Part shown: positions 7,848 to 15,344 of the stretch, in pieces | Position numbering within the stretch: position 1 is the stretch's first letter | Layout of the letters: each line of letters begins with the position of its first letter | Origin: CALLVY01 sp937899855 | GTDB lineage: Bacteria; Bacteroidota; Bacteroidia; Chitinophagales; Saprospiraceae | Assembly (NCBI GenBank): GCA_039820405.1 | Contig: JBCBQC010000116.1 | Location: 1 to 18,798, forward strand | Length of the DNA: 18,798 nucleotides | Direction: 5' to 3' | Made by a program: the position numbers and the translations under genes | Notes under the pieces: generated by a model | What the model was told of the DNA's origin: nothing | Databases searched by the model: none | Seen by the model: the letters and a program-made list of their open reading frames with translations, nothing else

Positions 7848-7873
7848 TTTTCTGCTACGTACTCGGCAGAAAA
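7848..7873 (-). promoter_or_regulatory. Hairpin in the presumed thrS leader
   Basis: Perfect 8-bp arms, TTTTCTGC at 7848-7855 and GCAGAAAA at 7866-7873, enclose the loop CGAGTACGTA (minus strand), 38-64 bp upstream of the thrS ATG. The loop contains CGT, which resembles a tRNA-Thr anticodon. E. coli ThrRS represses its own mRNA by binding anticodon-like leader hairpins, so an autoregulatory role is possible but unproven here. Confidence 0.35.
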
Positions 7874-7947
7874 AAAGTTTGTAAAGAGGCGCTAAATTAG
7901 AGGTTTTTGCGCAAAGATGCGCGTTCGGTTGGCGATTTCTACGGGGA

Positions 7948-7982
7948 AAGCCCGCCCCGGATCACCGGACCCGGGGTGGCTT
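7948..7982 (-). terminator. GC-rich hairpin after the dodecin gene
   Basis: Inner stem CCCCGG/CCGGGG (7955-7960 and 7971-7976) and outer stem AAGCC/GGCTT (7948-7952 and 7978-7982) are separated by a small internal loop. The hairpin begins 10 bp after the dodecin stop. No T tract follows on the minus strand, so it may be a non-canonical terminator or a transcript-end structure. Confidence 0.4.
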
Positions 7983-7991
7983 GGTGGGGCT

Positions 7992-8192
7992 TTACTTGAC
8001 CTCAAAAGTTACCTTGAGGTTGACGCGGTATTCGGTGATGGCGTCTCCATCTACGACCGCACTTTGGCTCTGGACATAGACCGAGCGGACGTTCTTGAGG
8101 GAGGCGGAAGCTTTTTTCACTGCTTTGCGGGTCGCATCTTCCCAACTTTTCTTGGAATTTGCCATGATTTCGATGACTTTCATGATTGCCAT
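7992..8192 (-). CDS. Dodecin family protein
   Basis: This is a 66-residue protein. VIEIMANSKKSWEDATRKAV, then NVRSVYVQSQSAVV and EYRVNLKVTFEV, match the dodecin fold (one helix packed on a three-stranded sheet), a small protein that forms hollow dodecamers. Founding members bind flavins between symmetry-related tryptophans. Aligned to the Halobacterium protein as I remember it, the flavin-stacking Trp36 corresponds to S37 here and Gln55 to R56, with the 19-residue spacing kept. This places the protein in the common bacterial branch lacking that Trp, so flavin binding should not be assumed. ATG 8192 is used; ATG 8183 (MKVIEIM) is equally plausible. The gene sits 75 bp after the thioredoxin-fold gene in the same direction. 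Confidence 0.88.
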   Translation of the reverse strand: MAIMKVIEIMANSKKSWEDATRKAVKKASASLKNVRSVYVQSQSAVVDGDAITEYRVNLKVTFEVK

Positions 8193-8267
8193 AGTTACGT
8201 TTGTTTTGGTGAAAATGACGTCCTTGAGGGGGGCATCACTTCTTAGTTATAGAATACAAGTTGTCTT

Positions 8268-8918
8268 TTACTGGGCCGCCGCAATCGCCTTGAGCCGCTC
8301 AAAGAGCGCCCACTCGTCTCCGCTTTGGTATTTGCGACGGTGGTACAATACTTCGCCCGCATCGTTGAGGACGAAGACCTGGGGCAGCCCGTTGAGCCCC
8401 CCGGGCAATACCTTCCGAAATTCGCGGTGGGTATCGTGATACGCTGGCCAGGGCCACTGGTTTTCCTTTACCAATTCCAGAAAGCGGGGATAGCGCTGCG
8501 GAAAATCGGTCGAGATGGCGTAGAAATCAAAATCCACCTCCTTCCGCCAGTTGGCGTAGTGTTTTTTGATCTCCCGCATTTGCAATTTACAGGGATAGCA
8601 GGTGGTGAGCCAAAAGAGCAGGACCGTCGGTTTGCCCTTGGCGGTCAGAACGCGATTCGAGATGGTGGCTTCTCCCCGACTATTGGTCAGGGGAATGTCG
8701 TAGGGAAATTGGCGATCGATATCGTCGAGTGGACGAGCGGTGTCGACGACGTAGCGGATGCGGGGTTCGGTGCTATCCGGGGAGGCCGTGGCAACGGGAG
8801 CGGGGGCCTTCGTGGCGGTGGCGGTGGCCGTAGCCCGCGCCAGCGCAGTCGTGCTGGCCGTCGGACGATATTGACAGGCCAGGGTTGACAATAGGGCGGC
8901 GATAAATAGTACTCTCAT
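8268..8918 (-). CDS. TlpA/ResA-type thioredoxin-fold lipoprotein
   Basis: This is a 216-residue protein. MRVLFIAALLSTLACQ is a lipoprotein signal with the lipidated cysteine at 15. An alanine/threonine-rich low-complexity linker follows (about 20-48). The thioredoxin fold begins near residue 75. VLLFWLTTCYPCKLQM carries the redox CxxC pair (C107, C110) on the expected strand-helix junction, and NGLPQVFVLN supplies the cis-proline (P179) facing the active site. TlpA/ResA relatives work in the envelope as thiol reductants, for example in cytochrome maturation or keeping cysteines reduced. No cytochrome gene is nearby, so the partner is unknown. The TPR lipoprotein gene ends 50 bp upstream, and the two may share a transcript. 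Confidence 0.87.
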   Translation of the reverse strand: MRVLFIAALLSTLACQYRPTASTTALARATATATATKAPAPVATASPDSTEPRIRYVVDTARPLDDIDRQFPYDIPLTNSRGEATISNRVLTAKGKPTVLLFWLTTCYPCKLQMREIKKHYANWRKEVDFDFYAISTDFPQRYPRFLELVKENQWPWPAYHDTHREFRKVLPGGLNGLPQVFVLNDAGEVLYHRRKYQSGDEWALFERLKAIAAAQ

Positions 8919-8968
8919 TGATCTCTTTTTTACCCCCTACGCTCCAAAGATCGTGCGAGATGGGGGCG

Positions 8969-10012
8969 CTACTTGAGGGCGGCTAGGGCATCCCGGGCCC
9001 GTTCAAAATCGGGCTGGAGCTTTAGCGTCTGCTCGTAAAAACCCTTGGCAGCCGCCAGGTCCCCCATTTCTTCAGCCGCTAGGCCCCGGTAGAAATAGGC
9101 CTTGACAAACAGGGGATCGGTCTGGGTAGCCAGTTCGAAGTGCTCCGCCCCACGTTGGAGGGAGTCCTGCTCCATGTACACCAAACCCATGTTGTAATAG
9201 GCATCGGCGTTTTGCGGGTCGAGCCGGAGTATTTTGCGGTACAGCTCCGATGCTTCCGACAGTTCCCCCCGCTGGTGCAGGTAATTGGCCTTTGCATAAA
9301 TATAATCAATACTGGTCGAATCGAGGAGGATTGCGTTGTCGTAATAACGCAGGGCGATCGGATTATCTTGCTTGCTGAACAAATCCCCCAACAAAACCCA
9401 GGCATCCTTGAGGTCGGGATCGATTTCGACGGCGGTTTGGAAAGCATCAATGGCGCGGTTCTCCTTGTCGATCTCACGCAGGTTGAGCCCCATCATAAAA
9501 TAGGCCTCGGCATTTTGTGGATCGAGTTTGAGGATTTGGTCGAGGGTTTTAAAAGACGCATCGTGCTGACGAAGGATGTGTTGAAATTCGGAGAGCTTGA
9601 GCAAAGTGGGGATGCGCTCGGGATGGAGGCGGGCCGCCCGTTCCATCGTCATGAGGGCCTGCCGCGACTTGTAGTAATCGAGGAAGATGTCGGCCAGTAA
9701 GTGGTGAAAATCCGCATTGACGGAGTCGATTTGTATGGCCTGAGCCATATCGGCAATGGCCTCGTCAAAGGATTCGCGGTCGTAGTAGAGCTTGGCCCTT
9801 TGGTAGTACAAATCACCATTTAGAGGCTCCTGCTCGATGGCCTGATCCAATTGTCCCAGCAGGGTCTTGGGATCTTCGGTGCTGGTGGTGCTCGCCGCCG
9901 CCGGATCCGCGCTGGGATCATTTGGGGTACCATCTCCACAAGCAGTCAGGTGGAGGACCAACATTAGCCCGAGAATTACCGTTGTAGAGGAAAAAGAAAG
10001 TAGATTTATCAT
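8969..10012 (-). CDS. TPR-repeat lipoprotein
   Basis: The product is 347 residues from ATG 10012; the frame continues upstream only to a TTG. MINLLSFSSTTVILGLMLVL followed by HLTACGD is a lipoprotein signal (cysteine at 25), then an acidic and Ser/Thr-rich linker to about 48. The rest is a run of about eight tetratricopeptide repeats with the usual W/L-G-Y-A-P pattern, for example AEAYFMMGLNLREIDKENRA, DAWVLLGDLF, ADAYYNMGLVYMEQDSLQRG and VKAYFYRGLAAEEMGDLAAA. TPRs are protein-binding scaffolds, so it probably acts as an envelope assembly or adaptor protein, but nothing shows the partner. It is the first gene of the leftward run TPR, thioredoxin-fold, dodecin, thrS. It is divergent from the propeller gene, with only 20 bp between start codons. 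Confidence 0.88.
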   Translation of the reverse strand: MINLLSFSSTTVILGLMLVLHLTACGDGTPNDPSADPAAASTTSTEDPKTLLGQLDQAIEQEPLNGDLYYQRAKLYYDRESFDEAIADMAQAIQIDSVNADFHHLLADIFLDYYKSRQALMTMERAARLHPERIPTLLKLSEFQHILRQHDASFKTLDQILKLDPQNAEAYFMMGLNLREIDKENRAIDAFQTAVEIDPDLKDAWVLLGDLFSKQDNPIALRYYDNAILLDSTSIDYIYAKANYLHQRGELSEASELYRKILRLDPQNADAYYNMGLVYMEQDSLQRGAEHFELATQTDPLFVKAYFYRGLAAEEMGDLAAAKGFYEQTLKLQPDFERARDALAALK

Positions 10013-10032
10013 CGCCGACTTAAATTGTTGTG

Positions 10033-11757
10033 ATGCCAAAATTAGTCAATTTTAGGTTTAGACCTAAACGCTCCCCCCTTTTTCCACCGTCCGTTCGCCG
10101 GCAAAGACTGTCCTCCGGGGCCAAGTGGTGCCTCCTCTTGGCTGGCTGCCTCCTCCTGGCCCCAGCCATTCGAGCCCAATTCTGGACCGAAGCCACCGCC
10201 ATCAGCAGCCCCGCCAAGGAGAGCGTCGGCGACTGGGTGATCGACGCTGCGGGCAACCGCTACCTCGGCGGCAGCTTTGGCGATCGGCTGGAAATTGGCG
10301 ACAACCTCCTCCAAAGTCAGGGCAAAGACGACGTCTTTCTCGCCAAATACCGCCCCAATGGCTCGGTGGATTGGGTAGTTGAAGGGGGCAGCGTCGATTT
10401 TGATCAAGTGAGCGCCCTGGCGATCGACCCGGCGGGCGACATCGTCTGGGGGGGCCAGTTTTGGATCGAAGGCCAGTTTGGTGAATTGACCCTACCCCTC
10501 GGCGTCGACTCGCGGGGCATTTACCTGCTCAAACATTCCCCCACCGGCGAACTCCAGTGGGGCCGCAGCATCGAAGGGGAAGGCCTCAAAATCCTGAGCG
10601 ATATCCAAACCGATGCGGAGGGCAACCTCTACCTGACCGGCTACTTTGCCAATACCCTCACCTTTGCCGATACCACCTTCCAGGCCGTGGGTTTGCAAAA
10701 CCTCTTCCTGCTCAAATTTGATCCGCAGGGCACGTTGGTCTGGGGCAGCACGGCGGGCTACGCGGGCGAAATCCGCCCGGAGGTACTCGCCCTCAGCCCC
10801 ACGGGGCAAATCACGGTGGCGGGCGACTTTCAGGGACGGGCCGTTTTTGCCAACGATAGCATCAAAACCAATACCCAGGACCGCGACGTCTTCGTGGCGG
10901 CCTTTGACCCCTCGGGCCGGGCCCTGTGGGGACGCAAGGCGGGGGGCGTCTACCAGGACAATTGCCTTGCCCTAGCCGTCGATCCGTCGGGCAATGCCTA
11001 CGTCACGGGCCGTTACCTCGGCGTGATGACCCTCAGCGATTCCCTCGACATCCGTACCGAGGGCTTTAACGAAAACTTTTACCTCATCGCCTACCGTCCC
11101 AACGGCACCCCCTACCAAGCCCATTCTTTCGGCGGCGGCGGGGATGAGCTCGCCCACGACCTCCTCGTCCACGATGGACGCCTTTATTTTACCGGCCACT
11201 ACTACGGTGACCTGACGATCGACAACCGTCAACTCCCCGGTTTTACCGATCGCTTCAGCGCCTTCGTGGCGGTGTTCGATACTCTGGGCCAGCTGGACTG
11301 GATGCGACGGGCTACGAGCGACCAGTACGTGGAGGGCAATCGGCTGGTGGTCGATGGCGAAGGTACGGTATGGGTAACGGGCCATTTCGGTGACGATGCC
11401 CAATTGGATGAGCAGCGCATCAGTGGGGATGGCCTCAATGATCTCTTTATCGCCCGACTCGATCCGCTATTGACGAGTACGGTAGTAGCTCCGGGGGCGG
11501 AACGGGGGGTCCAACTCAACGTATTTCCCAACCCCGTGACGGATGAGGTCCATCTGGTGTGGAAGGGACAGCGGGATGGCACGGTGGACTTGCAATTGTT
11601 CGATACCCGGGGGCGCTTGTGGCGGCGGCTGGCCTTGGAGGCGGGGCAGCGGAGCTGGGCGGGAAACGTCCAACACCTGCCCGCCGGGCTCTACTACTGG
11701 CAATACCGGGTCAGCGGTGGCCACCCGGCCGTAGTACCGATGGTGATCGCTCGCTAG
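10033..11757 (+). CDS. Secreted SBBP-type beta-propeller protein with T9SS type A sorting domain
   Basis: The product is 574 residues from ATG 10033 (a GTG lies just before it). The signal peptide has a long basic n-region and then WCLLLAGCLLLAPAIRAQ, with cleavage after about residue 49. The body holds about seven blade-like repeats built on a G-N-x-Y-x-x-G-x-F pattern: AAGNRYLGGSFGDRLEIG, PAGDIVWGGQF, AEGNLYLTGYFANTLTF, PTGQITVAGDF, PSGNAYVTGRYLGVMTL, HDGRLYFTGHYYGDLTI and GEGTVWVTGHF. This resembles SBBP repeats. The last ~80 residues are a canonical T9SS type A domain: LNVFPNPVTDEVHLVW, LQLFDTRGRLW and LPAGLYYWQYRV. The protein should be exported and placed at the surface by T9SS; its ligand is unknown. 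No promoter is clear on this strand. Confidence 0.87.
   Translation: MPKLVNFRFRPKRSPLFPPSVRRQRLSSGAKWCLLLAGCLLLAPAIRAQFWTEATAISSPAKESVGDWVIDAAGNRYLGGSFGDRLEIGDNLLQSQGKDDVFLAKYRPNGSVDWVVEGGSVDFDQVSALAIDPAGDIVWGGQFWIEGQFGELTLPLGVDSRGIYLLKHSPTGELQWGRSIEGEGLKILSDIQTDAEGNLYLTGYFANTLTFADTTFQAVGLQNLFLLKFDPQGTLVWGSTAGYAGEIRPEVLALSPTGQITVAGDFQGRAVFANDSIKTNTQDRDVFVAAFDPSGRALWGRKAGGVYQDNCLALAVDPSGNAYVTGRYLGVMTLSDSLDIRTEGFNENFYLIAYRPNGTPYQAHSFGGGGDELAHDLLVHDGRLYFTGHYYGDLTIDNRQLPGFTDRFSAFVAVFDTLGQLDWMRRATSDQYVEGNRLVVDGEGTVWVTGHFGDDAQLDEQRISGDGLNDLFIARLDPLLTSTVVAPGAERGVQLNVFPNPVTDEVHLVWKGQRDGTVDLQLFDTRGRLWRRLALEAGQRSWAGNVQHLPAGLYYWQYRVSGGHPAVVPMVIAR
10037..10068 (-). promoter_or_regulatory. Probable promoter of the TPR lipoprotein gene
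   Basis: The minus strand shows TTTA (10068-10065; consensus TTTG), a 20-bp spacer, and TAATTTTG (10044-10037), a full match to the Bacteroidota -7 box TAnnTTTG. The start site would fall near 10030, giving a leader of about 18 nt to ATG 10012. The promoter overlaps the first codons of the divergent gene. Confidence 0.45.
10051..10068. promoter_or_regulatory. Inverted repeat over the TPR-gene promoter, candidate operator
   Basis: TTTAGGT-TTAG-ACCTAAA is a perfect 7-bp inverted repeat with a 4-bp spacer. It overlaps the putative -33 element of the leftward promoter and lies within codons 7-12 of the rightward gene. It could bind a dimeric regulator; the evidence is symmetry and position only. 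Confidence 0.3.
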
Positions 11758-11761
11758 GCCA

Positions 11762-12862
11762 TCAGCAGCCGTCGATAAAGGTCACTCGCTGCTGCGAGTA
11801 AATATAGATTTGTCCCCGGCCGTTTTGCGGCTCGAAGTAGCCTTCCAGACACTGGTCGGGCAGATTGCGGTCTTCAAATACATCAAAGTCTTCGTCCCCC
11901 AGGGCTTCTTCCCCACTCAGGTCGTAGCGGTGAATGCCCCGGCAACCCGCAAAGCTGGTCAGCACGTAGAGGAAATTGTCCCGTACGAAGACTTCCTTGA
12001 TGGAGGGTAAAATGATGGCCAATTCCTTTTCCGAAGCCCCTTCCATACTGCGTACTCCCGGCCCCATCAGCTCCTTCCATTTGCCATCGACGTAGCGCAT
12101 GACGAGGGGTACCGTAGCCCCATTTTTCGCCACCACGACGATGCTACCGTCGTACTCGGCCAGCCAAACCTGATCAAAGGAAAAGACGTTTTCGGGCAGT
12201 GGACTTTCCCCATTGGCGTAGCGAGCCACAACCTGACCATCCACCACCCGAGCCAGCTCCGTATCCGAAACCTGCGTACGGAAGATCCAGATCTCGCCGG
12301 TGGAAAGCACTTTGAAACGTCTGATGTTCACCCCCAGATCGGCCTGCGCCGTCACCAAGCGGTTATTCTCAAAGTCGTACTCGTAAATTTGGTTATTGGG
12401 AAAGTCGTTGCTGCCGCTCGAGACCAGCCACAGCCGATCGTCGATCACCTCGGTATCAAAGCAATCGATGTCCGACAGTTTGACCAACGAGCCGGGGCTG
12501 CTGATTTCGTACAAGCCTCGGTCGCTACAGACGTAGACCCTCCCCGAGCGCACCGTCAACTCCCCGACCGATACATCGTCGAGCAGTACTTGGCGATCTC
12601 TGGTCTCGGTATTTATCCAAAGCAGTTGGCGGTCGTAGTCGCCGATGTACCAGTCGTCGCCGATGGCTATAAAATCGTCGATGGCCGAGCCGTTATCGAG
12701 CGGGGAAGGCGTGGAGGTGTAGGAAGTACAGCCCAGAAAACTTTGGGTCTGGATGTAGCTATCGGTGAGGTCGGACTGAACGTCATCGTCCTCCCGATCG
12801 CAGGACAGGGTAAAAAGCAGTAGGCTAAAACAGAGTAATTTTAGAAAAGGATAATTTTGCAC
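11762..12862 (-). CDS. Lipoprotein, probable beta-propeller-like, function unknown
   Basis: This is a 366-residue protein. Translation appears to start at GTG 12862, because the lipoprotein signal begins there (MQNYPFLKLLCFSLLLFTLS then C21 and DREDDD) and no in-frame ATG is near; a nearby ATG at 12870 is out of frame. The acidic residues after the cysteine resemble Bacteroidota surface-lipoprotein signals. The rest is beta-rich with repeated short W/Y-D-x-L strands (DDWYIGDYDRQLLWINTE, GRVYVCSDRGLYEIS, DRLWLVSSG, GEIWIFRTQ, NFLYVLTSFAGCRGIHRYDL). That suggests a propeller but matches no family I can name. It is convergent with the SBBP-type gene, with just 4 bp between the stop codons. Upstream by 167 bp is the first copy of the YD-protein array. 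Confidence 0.78.
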   Translation of the reverse strand: MQNYPFLKLLCFSLLLFTLSCDREDDDVQSDLTDSYIQTQSFLGCTSYTSTPSPLDNGSAIDDFIAIGDDWYIGDYDRQLLWINTETRDRQVLLDDVSVGELTVRSGRVYVCSDRGLYEISSPGSLVKLSDIDCFDTEVIDDRLWLVSSGSNDFPNNQIYEYDFENNRLVTAQADLGVNIRRFKVLSTGEIWIFRTQVSDTELARVVDGQVVARYANGESPLPENVFSFDQVWLAEYDGSIVVVAKNGATVPLVMRYVDGKWKELMGPGVRSMEGASEKELAIILPSIKEVFVRDNFLYVLTSFAGCRGIHRYDLSGEEALGDEDFDVFEDRNLPDQCLEGYFEPQNGRGQIYIYSQQRVTFIDGC

Positions 12863-12958
12863 AGCAACATAAATTTTAGAGATGATGGAATAAAATCATT
12901 TATCCCATTTTTAGAATCCTAGGGTAGCTAGCGCCCGGAAAAACATCACGGAGCTGCC

Positions 12959-12990
12959 CAAAAATAAGCAATACGCTGTACCTACCCAAC
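12959..12990 (-). promoter_or_regulatory. Probable promoter of the lipoprotein gene
   Basis: The minus strand has GTTG (12990-12987; consensus TTTG), 20 bp, then TATTTTTG (12966-12959), a full match to TAnnTTTG. Transcription would begin near 12952, about 90 nt before the GTG start at 12862. Confidence 0.4.
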
Positions 12991-13029
12991 CCCGATCCGT
13001 CTCTTAACTTTTCCAAAGCATTTCCGCCG

Positions 13030-14364
13030 CTACAAGATCAGCAGCTTCTGTCGACCCAGGAGGCCGTCGGATCCCCACCAGGTGAGGATGTACAAACCAG
13101 CCGGCCAGTCGCCCTCCAGTGTGATCGTCGAGGCGGCACTGGGGTCGAGGCGCTTTTGCCAGTGCAGACGGCCCTGTAGGTCGTAGACCTGTATTGCGGT
13201 GGGCTGCTGCGCACCACTGGGGCAATGGATGGGCTGTCCGGGCGTATGGGGGTTGGCCGTTTGACACTGGAAATCGGGTACGGCGGCGGGAGTTTTGGTC
13301 CCCACCCCAAGCTGAGAATAGTAGTAGTCGTTGACTTGATACCATTGGTACACTCCGATGCTATCCTGATAGCGATAGCTCATGATCTGCTCAATATCTC
13401 CATCGGTATCGTACCGACGGTCCCAGTAATAGGACGGTGCAAAAACCGGATTCTGAACCTCCCAGAAGAGGAGGGTATCGGTGATGGCTCGCTCGCTTTG
13501 GTGGGAATAAATCCGCTTGTCTCCTACGGTACCGTTGCCATTATCGACCAAATAGCCTTCGTAAGCCACAATGGAGTCGATCAAATGGTCTCCGTTGTAG
13601 TAATAATAGGTCTCATCGTTGAGCGCCAATACCCCTACCGCGGTCCAGAAGTAATCCAGATCGGAAATCACCTTATCGCTAGCGTCGTAGGTCCATTCGC
13701 GGCGACCAAAGAGCCGCCATTCATTGCGAAATTTATCCCAACTGTAGCTTTCAATCTTCTCTCGTAAACCCTGAGCATTGTAGGTATATTCGATTTGATG
13801 CGTCAGGTTCCAAACATCATCTCGCCAGCGATACAAGATTTCTTTTTCCAGTTGATCGTCAGACGGGGCGTAAGTAAAATATCTCAAACCATCCAAACGG
13901 AGTTGGTTGCTGCTTATGGACCAAGATTCTATCAGTCGCGCCCTAACCCGTCCTTCCGCATCCAGCGAATCGCGGTGGCGCTCAAAAATCCGCCAATCCC
14001 CATCCTCCCAGAGGTATTTGACGTAGGTGTTGAGGTCCGCCGTGTAGGTATACTTCGAGAGCCATCCCGTTTCCCGGAAGGTGCTGTCGGTGGGATGGAA
14101 AGTCCGCGAATTCCTGAGGGTAATCCGCCCCTGATCATCGTAGTTGTAAAACCGTCGGTGGGAGAGGTAGCGGCCATCTTCGTTCTCCTGATAAGCGATC
14201 ACGGAATCGAGCAGTTTGACACCACTGGTAGTAGCACCAGCGGTAGCCAGCCATTCTGGTGAGGCCACAGGGTCATCCATGGGGGGGTCTAGGTAGTCCT
14301 TGTTTTGAGCCAGCGCGGATCCGGTGAATAGGAGCAATAGGCTGAGTAGCGTTATATTTTTCAT
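13030..14364 (-). CDS. Secreted YD-motif protein, array copy 1, variant T9SS-like tail
   Basis: This is a 444-residue protein. MKNITLLSLLLLFTGSALAQ is a Sec signal peptide. A conserved array motif follows (GVKLLDSVIAYQ, compare KVLDSIV in copies 2 and 3). The body is rich in Tyr, Trp and Asp, with YD-like repeats such as FYNYDDQGRI, YTYNAQGLREK, WTYDASDKV, YYYYNGDHL and RRYDTDGDIEQ, separated by W-containing strands. The tail (from about residue 368) reads CQTANPHTPGQPIHC, VYDLQGRLHW, WPAGLYILTW and RQKLLIL. It is homologous to the tails of the other copies but clearly diverged from them. The only two cysteines of the mature protein flank the NP motif. It should be exported, probably by T9SS. 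No enzymatic motif is visible. It follows the beta-barrel gene by 40 bp, so they may form an operon. Confidence 0.82.
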   Translation of the reverse strand: MKNITLLSLLLLFTGSALAQNKDYLDPPMDDPVASPEWLATAGATTSGVKLLDSVIAYQENEDGRYLSHRRFYNYDDQGRITLRNSRTFHPTDSTFRETGWLSKYTYTADLNTYVKYLWEDGDWRIFERHRDSLDAEGRVRARLIESWSISSNQLRLDGLRYFTYAPSDDQLEKEILYRWRDDVWNLTHQIEYTYNAQGLREKIESYSWDKFRNEWRLFGRREWTYDASDKVISDLDYFWTAVGVLALNDETYYYYNGDHLIDSIVAYEGYLVDNGNGTVGDKRIYSHQSERAITDTLLFWEVQNPVFAPSYYWDRRYDTDGDIEQIMSYRYQDSIGVYQWYQVNDYYYSQLGVGTKTPAAVPDFQCQTANPHTPGQPIHCPSGAQQPTAIQVYDLQGRLHWQKRLDPSAASTITLEGDWPAGLYILTWWGSDGLLGRQKLLIL

Positions 14365-14404
14365 TGCTTGAATTTTATCCTAAGCTACGACTTTCCGAGG
14401 AAAT

Positions 14405-15079
14405 TTAAAAACGGTAGCCCAGGCGCAGCCCAATTGGAACGGCCCAGCCCACCTTATTGCCCAGCGTGAGGCCCCAGGAGGCCCGCCAGGCCGCATTGAC
14501 GGGCTGGCCCGGGCTAGGATTGCTGCGGCTACTCGTTTGACCTCCCCAAAAGTAATTGCGAAAAGATACCCCCACCCCAAAAAAGGCATCCACCTCCAAG
14601 CCACTGGATAGGAAAAGTCGGTAACCAATAATCGGGGCCGCCGTCAGCTTCGACAAGTCCGCACGGCGGCCCGCTTCGCGTTTGCTATGGAGTCGGGCAA
14701 AGGCGTAGTTGAGCTCCGTTCCCACAAACCACACGCGCCGCCCCCGGGGATTGAGAAAATACTTCCAAGTTCCACCCGTCGACACTCCATTGATCCCCAA
14801 GCTCAAGCGCAAGCTCGACGGGCCGGGGCTGATGGCGAGCAGAAAATTGCGCCCGTTGTACGCCAAACGCGCACTCCATTCCATTCGCTCGTTGATGCGT
14901 TCGTGATAGACCAGACCGTACTCGCTGCTGAGGGGCAAGCGGCCAATGATGCCGGTGAAGAGATCAAAGCTGATCCGAGCTCGGCCCGTTTGGAGATAGG
15001 GACGTAAAGATTGGGCGTTCACACTTAGTGCCAGCCCCAGTAGTAAACCAATAAGCAGGTAACGATTCGTTTTGACCAT
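14405..15079 (-). CDS. Predicted outer-membrane beta-barrel protein
   Basis: The product is 224 residues from ATG 15079 (the frame is open further, but the signal peptide starts here): MVKTNRYLLIGLLLGLALS then VNAQ. The mature part is made of alternating amphipathic strands with many aromatic and glycine residues (YGLVYHERINERMEWSARLA, VWFVGTELNYAF, LEVDAFFGVGVSFRNYF, VPIGLRLGYRF). It ends in phenylalanine, the usual last residue of outer-membrane barrels. Its size suggests an 8- to 10-stranded barrel, broadly like DUF3575-type porin-family proteins; this match is from memory and weak. It lies inside the YD-protein array, 40 bp upstream of copy 1, so it may be co-transcribed with copy 1 and work with it at the outer membrane. 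Confidence 0.75.
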   Translation of the reverse strand: MVKTNRYLLIGLLLGLALSVNAQSLRPYLQTGRARISFDLFTGIIGRLPLSSEYGLVYHERINERMEWSARLAYNGRNFLLAISPGPSSLRLSLGINGVSTGGTWKYFLNPRGRRVWFVGTELNYAFARLHSKREAGRRADLSKLTAAPIIGYRLFLSSGLEVDAFFGVGVSFRNYFWGGQTSSRSNPSPGQPVNAAWRASWGLTLGNKVGWAVPIGLRLGYRF

Positions 15080-15235
15080 AAGACATTGCGGTTTTACAAA
15101 ACGATCTAAACGTAATTCGGAGCGGAAGCTGTGGAGATGAGAGCGAGAACCATACGAGCCAAGCAGCTCGTCAGTAGGTCCATTGCGATCTGGCCATTTA
15201 GCATTCGACGCCAAAAGGGTTTAAATCGCAATTAG

Positions 15236-15311
15236 AAAAAAGGTGAATTTGTAGCGCAGCAATCACCCGGTTTCCAGCGGATTGCTAGAAACCGGGCGCT
15301 ACGCTGCAAAT
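15236..15311 (-). terminator. Long two-part hairpin with T run, terminator of array copy 2
   Basis: An inner perfect 9-bp stem, CCCGGTTTC/GAAACCGGG (15266-15274 and 15288-15296), is extended by an outer 14-bp stem with two mismatches (15247-15260 and 15298-15311). An asymmetric internal loop separates the two stems. On the minus strand six T follow at 15241-15236, five bp beyond the stem. It starts 34 bp after the stop of copy 2. Its length and two-part symmetry would also fit a small palindromic repeat element. Confidence 0.6.
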
Positions 15312-15344
15312 CTAACATCTTATCAATGTCTTTGGTTGGCTTTT

